From the NCBI GenBank assembly GCA_955652635.1, contig CATPBN010000337.1, positions 1 to 7,761 on the forward strand: a DNA stretch of 7,761 nucleotides. The letters are read 5' to 3'. Positions within the stretch are counted from its first letter, which is position 1, and the number at the start of each line of letters is the position of its first letter. The notes under the pieces are model-generated. The model worked only from the letters and a program-made list of their open reading frames with translations, did not search any database and had not been told where the DNA came from. The DNA is from an uncultured Gemmatimonadaceae bacterium. GTDB lineage: Bacteria > Gemmatimonadota > Gemmatimonadetes > Gemmatimonadales > Gemmatimonadaceae. The position numbers and the translations under genes are program-made. Below, piece by piece: positions 7,267-7,761 of the stretch.

Positions 7267-7761
7267 AGCTGCGCCGCATGGCAGCTTGCTTTGTGGCGCT
7301 TATAGCTCTCGCCGCGTGCAGCTCGGATCACCGCACAGTACTGATCGTTTATTCGCCGCACGGAAAAGAGCTGCTGGAGTATTTCGAAAAGGGATTCGAG
7401 AAGGTCCATCCCGACATCGATGTACAATGGGTGGACATGGGCTCGCAGGAAGTTCTCGAACGAGTGAGGGCTGAGAAACCGAATCCGCAAGCTGACGTCT
7501 GGTTCGGGGCACCGGCTGAAGCATTCGATCGGGCGACAAAGGAGGATCTGCTTCAACCATACAAGCCGACCTGGGCAGCTGCGATTGATCCCGAGGGGCG
7601 AGAAGCGCACGACAACTGGTACGGGACGTATCTGACTCCCGAGGTGATCGGGTACAACCGCGACGCGGTCAAGGATGTCGACGCCCCGAAGGACTGGGAC
7701 GATCTCATCGATCCGAAGTGGAAGGGGAAGATCGTCGTTCGTGACCCGATCGCGTCAGGGA
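7263..7761 (+). CDS. ABC transporter substrate-binding lipoprotein (3' end outside window)
   Basis: This is the periplasmic binding component of an ABC importer, most like the Fe3+/polyamine/phosphonate-type extracellular solute-binding family (FbpA/AfuA-like). 166 codons are visible and the frame remains open at the window end. MKLRRMAACFVALIALAAC is a lipoprotein signal with lipobox LAAC and the lipidated Cys at residue 19. VLIVYSPHGKELLEYFEKGF is the typical first strand and helix after the signal. ADVWFGAPAEAF, LLQPYKP, NWYGTYLTPEVIGYNRDAV and DWDDLIDPKWKGKIVVRDP match the usual order of motifs in this family, the last being very characteristic. The ATG shares ATGA with the PIG-L stop (4-nt overlap), so translational coupling is likely. 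The metal-binding tyrosines that would show iron specificity lie beyond the window, so the ligand cannot be named. Permease and ATPase genes would be expected downstream. Confidence 0.9.
   Translation, partial: MKLRRMAACFVALIALAACSSDHRTVLIVYSPHGKELLEYFEKGFEKVHPDIDVQWVDMGSQEVLERVRAEKPNPQADVWFGAPAEAFDRATKEDLLQPYKPTWAAAIDPEGREAHDNWYGTYLTPEVIGYNRDAVKDVDAPKDWDDLIDPKWKGKIVVRDPIASG

Overview
The window is GC-rich bacterial chromosome, with every supportable gene on the + strand and little intergenic space. The best guess for the source is a member of the Gemmatimonadota or a similar high-GC soil bacterium. That is inference from the general look of the proteins (a long secreted PIG-L protein next to sucA, Ala/Gly-rich lipoproteins, single-domain receivers). 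No rRNA or other marker is present to settle it. I see no phage, insertion sequence, CRISPR or defence genes, tRNA or rRNA.

Layout. (1) 1-859: the 3' part of a sensor histidine kinase, with a coiled-coil linker, dimerisation/phosphoacceptor domain and ATPase domain; the sensor part lies before the window. (2) 943-1425: a small predicted lipoprotein with a glycine-zipper tail. It has a clear Shine-Dalgarno site and is followed by a very strong intrinsic terminator (about 1449-1484) that closes this first unit. (3) 1485-1654: a short intergenic region with two small direct repeats and a weak promoter candidate. (4) 1655-2116: a single-domain receiver-like protein that lacks several of the usual phosphorylation residues. 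(5) 2126-4915: complete sucA, the E1 component of 2-oxoglutarate dehydrogenase, starting 9 nt after the receiver. (6) 4936-7266: a secreted multidomain PIG-L type metal-dependent deacetylase. (7) 7263-7761: the 5' part of a lipoprotein substrate-binding protein of an ABC importer, overlapping the PIG-L stop by 4 nt and cut by the window end.

Genes 4 to 7 are so tightly spaced that one transcript is plausible: receiver-like protein, central-carbon enzyme, periplasmic deacetylase and importer binding protein. The link is firm only for PIG-L and the binding protein (ATGA overlap). SucA would normally need SucB (E2) and Lpd (E3), and neither is visible nearby, so the complex is presumably completed from another locus.

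No convincing new system stands out. The points most worth a second look are the degenerate receiver directly upstream of sucA, the absence of Shine-Dalgarno sites combined with TANNNT boxes just before two start codons (possible leaderless transcripts), and the three-part PIG-L protein coupled to a binding protein.
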